Origin: Candidatus Curtissbacteria bacterium
Lineage (GTDB): Bacteria > Patescibacteria > Microgenomatia > Curtissbacterales > GWA2-41-24
DNA: 64,000 nucleotides
Assembly (NCBI GenBank): GCA_030647775.1
Contig: JAUSJC010000005.1
Span: 31,361-95,360 of the forward strand
Direction of reading: 5' to 3'
This document shows positions 23,707-32,245 of this stretch, piece by piece (position 1 is the stretch's first letter; each line of letters opens with the position of its first letter). The position numbers and the translations under genes are program-made. The notes beneath the pieces were generated by a model. The model did no database searches, had not been told where the DNA came from, and saw only the letters and a list, made by a program, of their open reading frames with translations.

Positions 23707-24957
23707 CTAGAGATTTGAAAAATCTAAAGTCGCAAAGTAATCTTTGACAGTTTCTGCTCTTCTTATCTCCTCTACCTTACCGTTTGCCTTAAGCAGAAGT
23801 TCTGCCGACCTTAATTTTCCATTGTAATTAAAACCCATCGCATGTCCATGGGCCCCGGTGTCGTGGATAACCAAGATGTCTCCAATTTCAATTTTGGGCA
23901 AGCTTCTATCAACGGCGAATTTGTCATTATTCTCGCAAAGCGAACCGACAACATCATATGTACGGGATTTTCTGGATTTTTCCTTCCCTAAAACTGTAAT
24001 GTGGTGATATGCCCCGTACATTCCCGGCCTCATCAAATTGGCCATACAGGCATCTACCCCAATGTACTTTTTGTAAATATCTTTTTTATGAAGAACCGTT
24101 GTCACTAAATATCCATAAGGCCCGGTAATCATCCGGCCGTTTTCCATAAAAATTTTAAGCGGTGCCATCCCTCTTCCCGCAACTTTCGTCTCGTATAACT
24201 TTTTGACCCCCCGCGAGATAAAACCTAAATCAACAGGTTTTTGCCCCGGTCTATAGGGAATTCCAACTCCGCCGCCAATATTAATAAATTCAAACTTTAT
24301 CCCTAGCTTTTGCGAGATTTCATATGCCAAATCGATAAGCATCTTTGCTGTTTCTATAAAATAATTTGCATTAAGTTCATTGGAAGCAACCATCGTGTGC
24401 ATCCCGAATCTTTTGATTCCCTTATCGGAAACTTTCTTGTAAGCTTCAAACATCTGTTCGCGCGTCAAACCATACTTTGCCTCTTCTGGCTTACCGATAA
24501 TCACATTCCCCTTCCTCAAAGGGCCTGGGTTATAACGGAAACAAATAATCTGCGGTAACCCCGCATGTTTTTCTAAAAACTCAATATGGGAAATATCATC
24601 TAAATTAATAATCGCCCCAAGCTCTTTTGCCTTTTTATATTCGGCAGCCGGAGTTTCATTTGAAGAAAACATAATTTTCTCACCAACTATCCCAACCTTT
24701 TGAGCTAGCATTAGCTCTGGAAGCGAACTGCAATCTAAACCAAACCCGCTCTCGCCTAAAATTTTTAAAATGTAAGGATTTGGGCAAGCTTTAACGGCAA
24801 AAAATTCACCAAAACCCTTGTTCCAGGAAAAGGTCTTTAAAAGCTTTTTTGCGTTCGCCCGAGTACTCTTCTCGTCATAAATATGAAAAGGTGTTGGATA
24901 ATCTTTTATAATTTTCTCAATCTGTGCTTTTGTAAAAGGCGGCGTTTTTTGGGTCAT
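23707..24957 (-). CDS. lysA: Diaminopimelate decarboxylase
   Basis: PLP-dependent alanine-racemase-fold enzyme producing lysine from meso-DAP. Visible are the PLP lysine in FFAVKACPNP, the FINIGGGVGIPY glycine loop, the MENGRMITG region and IHDTGAHGHAMGFNYNG near the C-terminus. The 416 residues are normal. Its presence implies that meso-DAP is made, although no dapF is seen in the window. Confidence 0.93.
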   Translation of the reverse strand: MTQKTPPFTKAQIEKIIKDYPTPFHIYDEKSTRANAKKLLKTFSWNKGFGEFFAVKACPNPYILKILGESGFGLDCSSLPELMLAQKVGIVGEKIMFSSNETPAAEYKKAKELGAIINLDDISHIEFLEKHAGLPQIICFRYNPGPLRKGNVIIGKPEEAKYGLTREQMFEAYKKVSDKGIKRFGMHTMVASNELNANYFIETAKMLIDLAYEISQKLGIKFEFINIGGGVGIPYRPGQKPVDLGFISRGVKKLYETKVAGRGMAPLKIFMENGRMITGPYGYLVTTVLHKKDIYKKYIGVDACMANLMRPGMYGAYHHITVLGKEKSRKSRTYDVVGSLCENNDKFAVDRSLPKIEIGDILVIHDTGAHGHAMGFNYNGKLRSAELLLKANGKVEEIRRAETVKDYFATLDFSNL

Positions 24958-24958
24958 A

Positions 24959-26182
24959 TCAAATTTTTAAGTTTTGGTAAATACTCTCTACTGCTTTTTG
25001 AATATTTTCTCGATGTCCAAAGGCGCTAAGCCTTAAATAGCCCTCCCCGCTGAATCCGAAACCAGATCCCGGAATTCCAACCACGTGAGCTTCCAAAAGG
25101 AGCTTATCAAAAAAATCCCAGGATTTCATGTTGCCTGGCGTTTTAAGCCAGATATAAGGAGCATTATCTCCGCCAAAAGACTTAAGACCCATTTTACTAA
25201 GAGTTTTTTTAATCATTCTCGCATTACCCATATAATAATCGACTACTTTTTGGCTTTGGCTGACACCTTTTGGTGAAAGTACTGCCAATCCCCCTTCCTG
25301 GGCAATGTTAGAAGCTCCATTGAACATGGTCGTCTGCCTTCTGTTCCAAAGCATATTTAGTTTTCCTTGGGGTGAATTTTTGCAGACTAAGCCCATGGGA
25401 ACAACTGTCCAGCCAAGCCGTACTCCGCAAAATCCCGCCCATTTTGAAAAACTATTAATCTCAATGGCGCATTCTTTTGCTCCCGGAACTTCGTAGACAC
25501 TTCTTGGAAGTTTAGGGTCTGAGATATAAGCGAAATAAGCAGCGTCAAAAACTATAACGGCTTTTGTCTTTACGGCAAAGTCTACAAAATTTTTTAATTG
25601 TTTTTTAGTCGCAACAGCACCTGTAGGATTATTAGGACTACAGATATAAATTAGGTCTACTTTCCTCTTGGGTAAATCTGGGAAAAATCCATTTTCTTCA
25701 TTGCACGGCAGATAGACAAGGCCCTTATATTTACCCCCGGAAAACTCTCCTGTTCTTCCGGCAATAACATTACTGTCGACATAAACCGGATAAACGGGAT
25801 CGCAAACCGCGATGACACTATCTTTGCTGAAAAGAGATTGTATGTTCGCCGAATCGGATTTGGCCCCATCGCTTATAAAAATCTCGCCCGGATCTAAAAA
25901 AACCTTACGCTTCTGATACCATTTACCAAGCGTTTCCCTGAGCAGTAAATTACCTTGCTCATCACCATAACCGCTGTATGTCTCAACCCGCGATAACTTT
26001 TCTACGCCTTTTGCCAAACCATTAATCACAGCCGGAACAAGAGGTTCTGTTGTATTGCCTATCCCGAGCCGAAGGATTTCGATATCCGGATTTTTATTGG
26101 CGAACTCTTTTGTTCTCCTGGCGATTTCCGAAAACAAATATCCGGCAGCGAGCTTGTCAAAGTTCGTATTGATTGTCGCCAT
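24959..26182 (-). CDS. dapL: LL-diaminopimelate aminotransferase
   Basis: Converts tetrahydrodipicolinate directly to LL-DAP, bypassing the acylated intermediates of the DapD/C/E route. Fold-type I aminotransferase of 407 residues: RLGIGNTTEPL, SGYGDEQGNLLLRE, FISDGAKSDSANIQ, YICSPNNPTGAVA and the PLP lysine in NSFSKWAGFCGVRLGW. First gene of the operon; its promoter ends 7 bp before the ATG. Confidence 0.94.
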   Translation of the reverse strand: MATINTNFDKLAAGYLFSEIARRTKEFANKNPDIEILRLGIGNTTEPLVPAVINGLAKGVEKLSRVETYSGYGDEQGNLLLRETLGKWYQKRKVFLDPGEIFISDGAKSDSANIQSLFSKDSVIAVCDPVYPVYVDSNVIAGRTGEFSGGKYKGLVYLPCNEENGFFPDLPKRKVDLIYICSPNNPTGAVATKKQLKNFVDFAVKTKAVIVFDAAYFAYISDPKLPRSVYEVPGAKECAIEINSFSKWAGFCGVRLGWTVVPMGLVCKNSPQGKLNMLWNRRQTTMFNGASNIAQEGGLAVLSPKGVSQSQKVVDYYMGNARMIKKTLSKMGLKSFGGDNAPYIWLKTPGNMKSWDFFDKLLLEAHVVGIPGSGFGFSGEGYLRLSAFGHRENIQKAVESIYQNLKI

Positions 26183-26189
26183 GAACCAA

Positions 26190-26218
26190 ATTTTATCCTA
26201 ATATCGTACCATTAACAA
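26190..26218 (-). promoter_or_regulatory. Promoter of the lysine operon
   Basis: On the minus strand: TTGTTA (26213-26218), 17-bp spacer, TAAAAT (26190-26195), 7 bp to the dapL ATG at 26182. There is no room for a lysine riboswitch in the message leader. Confidence 0.65.
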
Positions 26219-26235
26219 ATCGGGGTAGATCCAAA

Positions 26236-27387
26236 CTAACTACGAATGGCAGAGGCAACCGCGCCAACGACCCTCTTATCAAACGGGGAAGGCAATATCT
26301 CGTGTCGGCTGGGCTTCTTGACAAGACTGGCCAATTTAACAGCTGCTTCAATTTTCATCGAAGTTGTGATCTTAGACACTTTGTTTCCCAATGCACCCTT
26401 AAAAACACCTGGAAATACCAGAAGATTATTTATCTGGTTTTCGAAGTCAGACCTGCCGGAAGCAGCAATATACGCGCCACTGGCAATTGCCTCATTAGGC
26501 AAAATCTCCGGGTCTGGATTGGCCATCGCAAAAACAACAGGTTTTGTTGCCATACTGGCAATCATCTCACCAGTAATCTTACCCCCCGTCGAAACCCCGA
26601 TTAAAACATCGGCACCTAAAACTGCCTCTTCCAACCCACCTATCAAATTCCCGGGGTTGGTAATTCTTGCCAGGTCTACTTTATTTGCGTCAAGATCGTC
26701 TCTCCTATTACTTATCAGACCTTTACTGTCACAAACTAAAATATTGCCAATCCCATATGCGACCAGAAGTCTAGCAATTCCGCTGCCGGCAGCCCCTGCG
26801 CCAATAATTACAATCTTAACTTTTGCAAGATTCTTACCGACAACCGAGATAGCGTTAATAAGAGCGGCCAAAACAGCAATCGCCGTCCCGTGTTGATCAT
26901 CATGCATAACAGGAATATCCAAAAGTTCAACTAGTCTGCTTTCAATTTCAAAGCATCGCGGAGCAGAAATATCCTCCAGCTGAATTCCTCCAAATACCGG
27001 AGAAATATTTTTCACTGTTTTGATTATTTCCTCAACGTCCTGGGTTGCCAAAACAATCGGAAACGCATTAACACCTGCAAACTCCTTATAAATCATGGCT
27101 TTCCCCTCCATTACCGGAATTGCGCCTTCTGCTCCAATATTTCCCAGCCCCAAAACTGCCGAACCGTCGGAAACTATTGCTACCGTATTGTTTTTGATTG
27201 TGAAATCTCGCGTCTTTCCTCTATGCTTTGCCAAATAAGCAGAAACCGCGCCAACACCTGGAGTGTAAAAGATGTTTAAATCGCTTCTGCTTTTGACTGG
27301 CGCCTTGCTCTTGATCTCGATTTTCCCGCCCAGCGCCAAATGAGCATCAATCGCCTCTCTTGATATTTTTTTCTTGTCCTGTGCCAT
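26236..27387 (-). CDS. Malic enzyme (oxaloacetate-decarboxylating)
   Basis: Converts malate to pyruvate and CO2 with reduction of NAD(P). A 383-residue short bacterial malic enzyme without the phosphotransacetylase tail of MaeB. Motifs: FYTPGVGAVSAYLA, NNTVAIVSDGSAVLGLGNIG, the metal-binding MHDDQHGTAIAVLAAL and the NAD(P)-binding VIIGAGAAGSGIARLL. Last gene of rarA, M50-like, formyltransferase, malic enzyme; 10 bp behind the formyltransferase. Confidence 0.93.
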   Translation of the reverse strand: MAQDKKKISREAIDAHLALGGKIEIKSKAPVKSRSDLNIFYTPGVGAVSAYLAKHRGKTRDFTIKNNTVAIVSDGSAVLGLGNIGAEGAIPVMEGKAMIYKEFAGVNAFPIVLATQDVEEIIKTVKNISPVFGGIQLEDISAPRCFEIESRLVELLDIPVMHDDQHGTAIAVLAALINAISVVGKNLAKVKIVIIGAGAAGSGIARLLVAYGIGNILVCDSKGLISNRRDDLDANKVDLARITNPGNLIGGLEEAVLGADVLIGVSTGGKITGEMIASMATKPVVFAMANPDPEILPNEAIASGAYIAASGRSDFENQINNLLVFPGVFKGALGNKVSKITTSMKIEAAVKLASLVKKPSRHEILPSPFDKRVVGAVASAIRS

Positions 27388-27397
27388 TTGAATTAAA

Positions 27398-28120
27398 CTA
27401 ACTTTCCGGATACATTTTGATTGCCTTCTGTCTTGCCGCTTCCAAAATTTTCTCTTCCCCCGCTAGAACAATCGGTGGCCTTATAAGTTCGTGAACGTTG
27501 CTGCTTGCTATGTCTTTTAAAAGTTCTATCTGCACTCTATGCTCAATCGGCAGCGCCCTCTTTTGCAAAGTTTCGGCGCTGTCACCCGCCATAATCTCCA
27601 CTCTGGCAGATTTCACAACTGCACCCGCATCCATATCTCTTTCCGCCCTTTGCGCGACAACCTCTGTCCACATCTCTCCCCCAGTCAATTTTCTAAACTC
27701 TAAAACTGCCGCGTGAACAGCAGTCCCATACATCCCTTTTCCGCCAAACTCTGGAATTGGTCCTGGGTGTTGATTAAAAATCATTCCGCTGTAAGCATCC
27801 GTCACAACATTCGGCGTCCATGGATACCAGCCGTTCTGCATTACCACATCAACTTTTCTTTTTTTAAGTTCTTTTATTATTGCTTCCCCAAATTTCTCCT
27901 GATCCACTTTTCCACCGACTCGAAAATCGTCCGGGTTAATAACCACAATATCCTCCGCGGGAATCCCCAACTTTTTGGCCTTTTCTATGCCGCCAGAGTT
28001 TGGGTTGCTGGAAATAACGCATACAAGATCAAACGGAATTTCCCCGGAAAGGCACGCTTTGCCGATTGCCTCCATCGTCGTCCCCCCACCGGAAATTAAA
28101 CTGGCCAGCCGCATTTTCAC
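27398..28120 (-). CDS. Formyltransferase-fold protein (PurN-like)
   Basis: A 240-residue protein resembling phosphoribosylglycinamide formyltransferase: LASLISGGGTTMEAI at the N-terminus, VCVISSNPNSGG, and the catalytic-region NQHPGPIPEFGGKGMYGTAVHAAV, where the His and the following hydrophobic turn match the formyltransferase active site. No other purine gene lies near, and several PurN signature residues differ, so the true substrate is uncertain. It overlaps the M50-like gene by 4 bp. Confidence 0.78.
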   Translation of the reverse strand: MKMRLASLISGGGTTMEAIGKACLSGEIPFDLVCVISSNPNSGGIEKAKKLGIPAEDIVVINPDDFRVGGKVDQEKFGEAIIKELKKRKVDVVMQNGWYPWTPNVVTDAYSGMIFNQHPGPIPEFGGKGMYGTAVHAAVLEFRKLTGGEMWTEVVAQRAERDMDAGAVVKSARVEIMAGDSAETLQKRALPIEHRVQIELLKDIASSNVHELIRPPIVLAGEEKILEAARQKAIKMYPES

Positions 28121-28800
28121 CCTCGCATTATACCAATCCGAAGTTTGCTCAAAAATTTAAGGACTAAAATCGCCGCAATGTCGAGCGCTATCGGCACAAA
28201 CATTAACTTACTCCCGGATTGCATAACCGGCAAAAATCCATTCACCAAAAATTCTAAATTGATCGCGGTTATTCGAAAACCCACAAAATACAAAAACCCG
28301 AAAACCACCGCAACAACCACGACCAGCTCCAGAACCCCCTCCATGTCACGCTTACTGGAAAACATAGTGTTGCCGATTTCAAAAACAATGTAGCCGCCAA
28401 GCAGTTTCCCCCACCAAATATCCAAAAACCCCAGTTTCCCCAAAAGCGCCAGAGAGAAAACTAAAAGAATCGTCCCGATTAAAAATGGCGCCGCGCCGAT
28501 AGCAAACATCCTGAATGGATCCGCTTCCCCAACCGGCACGCTTCCGAGTTTTATACCCTTCCCCTCAATTTTTGGCATTAGCTCTATATCTCCAACCGGG
28601 ACCCTTAATATTTCTGCCATAAATACATGAGCCATCTCGTGAACTATCGTCCCGGGTAAAAAAACGAAAGCTAAAAAGTAAACCGTCCACTTCCTGCTTT
28701 TAGTCACTCTGTAAAATAACCGGCCCAAATCCGAAATTAAAATTTTGGAAAGAATAAATAAAAAGATAAGTTCGCCAAAAAAACGCAGGACAAATTGCAT
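28117..28800 (-). CDS. M50-like membrane metalloprotease-related protein
   Basis: A 227-residue membrane protein with about six hydrophobic segments and a zinc-binding HExxH motif in FLPGTIVHEMAHVFMAEIL (residues about 52-62), placed inside the second helix as in site-2-protease relatives. The later NPDG-type motif of M50 proteases is not seen, so activity is uncertain. The gene is coupled to rarA upstream (12 bp) and the PurN-like gene downstream. Confidence 0.6.
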   Translation of the reverse strand: MQFVLRFFGELIFLFILSKILISDLGRLFYRVTKSRKWTVYFLAFVFLPGTIVHEMAHVFMAEILRVPVGDIELMPKIEGKGIKLGSVPVGEADPFRMFAIGAAPFLIGTILLVFSLALLGKLGFLDIWWGKLLGGYIVFEIGNTMFSSKRDMEGVLELVVVVAVVFGFLYFVGFRITAINLEFLVNGFLPVMQSGSKLMFVPIALDIAAILVLKFLSKLRIGIMRG

Positions 28801-28812
28801 CCTATACCCATC

Positions 28813-30114
28813 TTACACCGATTTTTTCTTCGGGCTTTCATAGTATTTCCTTCCGACCAAATTCTTGGGCATATATTCCATTCCCCCCGCGTTTGGATCA
28901 TCCCTCCACGGATAGCGGACATGCCCCTTGCCATAATCCAGCTCTTTCATTAATTTTGTCGGCGCGTTTCTAAGGTGCAGCGGAATCGGATCTAATTCCC
29001 CCGCGGCAACATCCGCAAGCGCCGCACCGATTGCTTCCGTTGAGGCAATAGATTTTGGCGCCTCGGAAAGATAACTTGCAGTTTGCGCCAATATTAAACT
29101 TGCCTCCGGCATACCGATCATATGGACCGCCTGCATGGCTGAAGTGGCAATAACGAGGGCGGTTGGCATTGCGTTACCGACATCTTCACTGGCAAAAATC
29201 ACCATTCTCCTTGCTATAAAAATCGGGTCTTCGCCTGCTTCTATCATTCTGGCCAGATAATGAAGCGCCGCGTCTGTCTTTCCCCCGCGCATGCTTTTGA
29301 TAAAAGCGGAAATTGTGTCAAAGTGGTAATCGGCCTTTTTATCATAGTAGCTCGCCTTCTTCTGCATCGCCTCAACAATATTTTCTTTACTAATCGTTTT
29401 GCGATTAGTAACCCCTCGAAGCTTTAGCGAAGTGGGGTTTCCGCTCCCAATAATCTCGGCGGCAATCTCCAAAGTCGTCAAAGCAAACCGCGCATCGCCG
29501 CTCGCGGCTGCTGCCAACGTCTCCAAGGCCCCGCGGTCGATCTTAAGTCTCCTTTGGCCTAACCCTCTCTTAGTATCGCGAAGTGCCTGATTAACAATTT
29601 TTTTAATTTGATCGGACGAAAGCGGATATAAAACCAAAACCCTCGACCTTGAAAGAAGCGGCCCGATAACCTCAAACGAAGGATTTTCCGTAGTCGCCCC
29701 AATTAAAGTAACCGTTCCCACCTCAACGTGGGGCAAAAGCACATCCTGCTGAGCTTTGTTAAACCGGTGGATTTCATCAATAAATAAAATCGTCTTTTTG
29801 CCGTAGAGTTCCTTTTTATTCTTGGCATCGGCAATGATTTTTTTCATCTCGGCAACATTTGAAGCAACTGCCGAGATTGAGACATATTCCGCTTTTGTCT
29901 CTTGCGCAATAATCTGCGCCAGCGTCGTTTTCCCAGAACCCGGAGGTCCCCAAAAAATAGCGCTGAAGACTTTATCGTTTCTGATTGCAGACTCAAGAAG
30001 TTTACCAGGAGCCACTAAATGTTCCTGCCCAAAAAATTCTGTAAGCTTATTTGGCCGCATCCGATCAGCAAGCGGAGCATTAGAGCTATCAGCCGAAAAT
30101 AAATCGTCACTCAT
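28813..30114 (-). CDS. rarA: Replication-associated recombination ATPase RarA (MgsA)
   Basis: AAA+ clamp-loader-like ATPase acting at stalled forks. The ATG at 30114 gives MSDDLFSADSSNAPLADRMRP. Walker A is GPPGSGKTTLAQII, Walker B is LFIDEIHRFNKAQQD, sensor 1 is LIGATTENPSFE. The C-terminal tetramerisation region includes SAFIKSMRGGKTDAALHYLARM and NAMPTALVIATSAMQAV. Around residue 235 the segment NPTSLKLRGVTNRKT looks repeat-derived. TTGATT-N17-TAATCT lies just upstream. Confidence 0.93.
   Translation of the reverse strand: MSDDLFSADSSNAPLADRMRPNKLTEFFGQEHLVAPGKLLESAIRNDKVFSAIFWGPPGSGKTTLAQIIAQETKAEYVSISAVASNVAEMKKIIADAKNKKELYGKKTILFIDEIHRFNKAQQDVLLPHVEVGTVTLIGATTENPSFEVIGPLLSRSRVLVLYPLSSDQIKKIVNQALRDTKRGLGQRRLKIDRGALETLAAAASGDARFALTTLEIAAEIIGSGNPTSLKLRGVTNRKTISKENIVEAMQKKASYYDKKADYHFDTISAFIKSMRGGKTDAALHYLARMIEAGEDPIFIARRMVIFASEDVGNAMPTALVIATSAMQAVHMIGMPEASLILAQTASYLSEAPKSIASTEAIGAALADVAAGELDPIPLHLRNAPTKLMKELDYGKGHVRYPWRDDPNAGGMEYMPKNLVGRKYYESPKKKSV
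29393..29441. repeat. Palindromic insertion in rarA
   Basis: Two hairpins side by side: CTAATCG/CGATTAG with a short loop, and AACCCC/GGGGTT around an AGCTTTAGCGAAGT core. They encode NPTSLKLRGVTNRKT within the linker between the ATPase core and the C-terminal domain. Confidence 0.6.
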
Positions 30115-30190
30115 CTCTTTGCCCAAAGATTACCCGAAAACGAATGGGAAATCAATATAAAAGAATAAAAAGCTTTACGGCCATGATAAT

Positions 30191-30718
30191 ATGAAAGCGG
30201 CAAAGATGACCACTAACTATAAAATCATCGTCGCTCTGGCAACAGTTATAATTTTTGCCCTTGCTCTCTTTGGCGCTTATCGCTTTTCTCAAAACCGCCC
30301 CGGCGAACCCAAAGCCCAAGCTTCCCCACAACCGGCCTCCGGCTTTGAAGCTTTATCCCTACCTCAAACCTCTCCAACTTCCCAAAGCCCGGCAACTGGA
30401 CCGGAAGACGAAGTTGCCCCAAATATTGGCATTTCACTTACTGCGCCGTGGCCGAGCGCCACCATAACTTCGCCTTTAAAAATTGAAGGCTTTGCCAATG
30501 TGGAAACAGGCGCAGTTGCTATTGTTGTTAAAGATGTTTATGGAAAAGTCCTGGGTCAGGGCAAAGCTTCTGCTTGCTTTGCCAAAAATCCCTGTCCGTT
30601 TAGCGCTTCTGTAGTTTTTGCTCACCCCGAAACTCAAACCGGAACCATCGAAGTCTTCAGTCCGTCACCAAAAAGCGGCGCCAAAGAATACCTTCAAATT
30701 ATCAAAATAAACTTCTAA
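30191..30718 (+). CDS. Membrane-anchored protein with a Gmad2-type Ig-like domain
   Basis: A 175-residue protein with an N-terminal anchor (IIVALATVIIFALALFGAYRF), a Pro/Ser/Gln-rich linker and a C-terminal domain of about 90 residues (ISLTAPWPSATITSPLKIEGFANV, GQGKASACFAKNPCPFSASVVF, GTIEVFSPSPKSGAKE) matching the Gmad2 immunoglobulin-like domain. It may start at the internal ATG 30206. It lies 33 bp before zwf and is probably transcribed separately. Confidence 0.72.
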   Translation: MKAAKMTTNYKIIVALATVIIFALALFGAYRFSQNRPGEPKAQASPQPASGFEALSLPQTSPTSQSPATGPEDEVAPNIGISLTAPWPSATITSPLKIEGFANVETGAVAIVVKDVYGKVLGQGKASACFAKNPCPFSASVVFAHPETQTGTIEVFSPSPKSGAKEYLQIIKINF

Positions 30719-30739
30719 GAAAAAAACCGCAATCTGGTG

Positions 30740-30745
30740 TAAAAT
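30740..30745 (+). promoter_or_regulatory. -10 element of zwf
   Basis: TAAAAT, 6 bp before the zwf ATG at 30752; the -35 is weak. Confidence 0.4.
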
Positions 30746-30751
30746 GTATTA

Positions 30752-32206
30752 ATGCAAGCAGCGGTTTTTGTCATTTTCGGCGCCACCGGAAATCTGGCTA
30801 AAAAAAGAATTTTCCCGGCGCTTTTCGCGCTTTCAAAACAAAATCTTCTCCCGCCAAAATTTAAAATAATTGCCGCCGCCCGCACCCCTTTTTCAAGCCA
30901 AATCTTTAGAAGAACCCTCCGCGAAACTTTAGATCTCCAAAACAAAGATAATTGGGAAGACTTTACCCAAAAAATAGATTATCTGCCGCTTGATGTCGCC
31001 CAGGATTTTAATCTCAAGGACCTGGGCGGTCTTTTGGATGATTTTGAAAAAGAGGTAAAAACTTGCCCCCAAAGAATTTTTTACATGGCCATAGCCCCCG
31101 ACATTTTTGAAAAAGCGACAAAAAACTTGGGCAAAAATGGTCTTCACCAAAGTTGCCGGCATGGTGGAAAGCCCAGGATTATTATCGAAAAGCCTTTTGG
31201 CTGGGACTTAAAATCGGCACGAAGTCTTGCCGCAAGCATCACCAAATATTTCACCCAAGACCAAATTTACAGGATCGACCATTATCTCGGCAAAGAAACC
31301 GTCCAGAACATTTTTGCCTTCCGCTTTGCCAATGAAATTTTTGAGCCTCTATGGTCAAACCAATATATTGATAGCGTCCAAATAACCACCGCAGAACGAA
31401 TCGGCACAGAAGGCCGCGGCGAATTTTACGATAAAACAGGGGCTCTAAGGGATATTTTGCAAAATCACCTAATCCAGCTAATGACTTTAATTACTATGGA
31501 TGCCCCCACAAATTTTGACGCCAAAAGTATAAACCAAAAAAAGCTGGAAATTGTAAGAGGTATTAAAAAACTGACAGCAGACGAAATCAAAACCCATACG
31601 GTCCGGAGCCAATATGAAGACTATCTGGCGGAAGAAAAAATCGCTCCCGATTCTAAAACCGAAACTTACGCTCTCACCAAGCTCTTCATCGATAACCCCC
31701 GCTGGCAAGGAGTCCCTTTTTATCTTCGAACCGGCAAAAAATTAGAGGGCAAAGTAACATCCATAATTATCCAATTTAAGGAAAAAGGCCACAAGCTTTT
31801 CAAAAACTTTTCCCAAAAGCCGCTGCCCAACCACATTACCATCCAAATCCAGCCCAATGAAGGCATCGGCATAAGGCTTGCTGCTAAAAAACCCGGGCTT
31901 GGCCAAGAGCTTGAACCGGTCGACATGGAATTTTGCTATAAAACCAGTTTCGATAAACCGCAACCTGAAGCGTACGAAAGATTACTTTTGGATGTAATGC
32001 TCGGCGACCAAAGTTTATTTATGTCGGAAGATTTAATTGAAGAATCCTGGAAAGTTATTGACCCGATCGAAGAAGCCTGGGCCAAAAATCTGGTACCGCT
32101 GTCTTCTTACAAACCGGGAGGCTGGGGACCAAAAGAGGCAGACGAGCTGATTGAAAAAGATGGCCGCACGTGGCTTGCGCCTCTCCTCACAATTTGTAGG
32201 ATTTGA
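30752..32206 (+). CDS. zwf: Glucose-6-phosphate 1-dehydrogenase
   Basis: Oxidises glucose 6-phosphate to 6-phosphogluconolactone, feeding NADPH and pentoses. The NADP-binding motif is IFGATGNLAKKRIFPAL, followed by RIIIEKPFGWD and the active-site RIDHYLGKETVQN. The C-terminal half has FYLRTGKKL and PLSSYKPGGWGP. The 484 residues are normal. gnd and pgl follow on the opposite strand, completing the oxidative branch. Confidence 0.95.
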   Translation: MQAAVFVIFGATGNLAKKRIFPALFALSKQNLLPPKFKIIAAARTPFSSQIFRRTLRETLDLQNKDNWEDFTQKIDYLPLDVAQDFNLKDLGGLLDDFEKEVKTCPQRIFYMAIAPDIFEKATKNLGKNGLHQSCRHGGKPRIIIEKPFGWDLKSARSLAASITKYFTQDQIYRIDHYLGKETVQNIFAFRFANEIFEPLWSNQYIDSVQITTAERIGTEGRGEFYDKTGALRDILQNHLIQLMTLITMDAPTNFDAKSINQKKLEIVRGIKKLTADEIKTHTVRSQYEDYLAEEKIAPDSKTETYALTKLFIDNPRWQGVPFYLRTGKKLEGKVTSIIIQFKEKGHKLFKNFSQKPLPNHITIQIQPNEGIGIRLAAKKPGLGQELEPVDMEFCYKTSFDKPQPEAYERLLLDVMLGDQSLFMSEDLIEESWKVIDPIEEAWAKNLVPLSSYKPGGWGPKEADELIEKDGRTWLAPLLTICRI

Positions 32207-32210
32207 TTCG

Positions 32211-32245
32211 GAGTAAATTTGGACTAAGAATTCGGATCAATTCGT
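32211..32245. repeat. GAATTCGGAT-type intergenic repeat
   Basis: Runs of ATTCGGA-TAA/TTCGGATCAATTCG between the convergent zwf and gnd genes. On the minus strand it encodes the last residues of gnd (DTRIDPNS) and its stop. Confidence 0.75.

Noticed and set aside
26246..26896. Long plus-strand open frame opposite the malic enzyme gene
   Set aside because: Antisense shadow; the minus-strand frame has all malic enzyme motifs.
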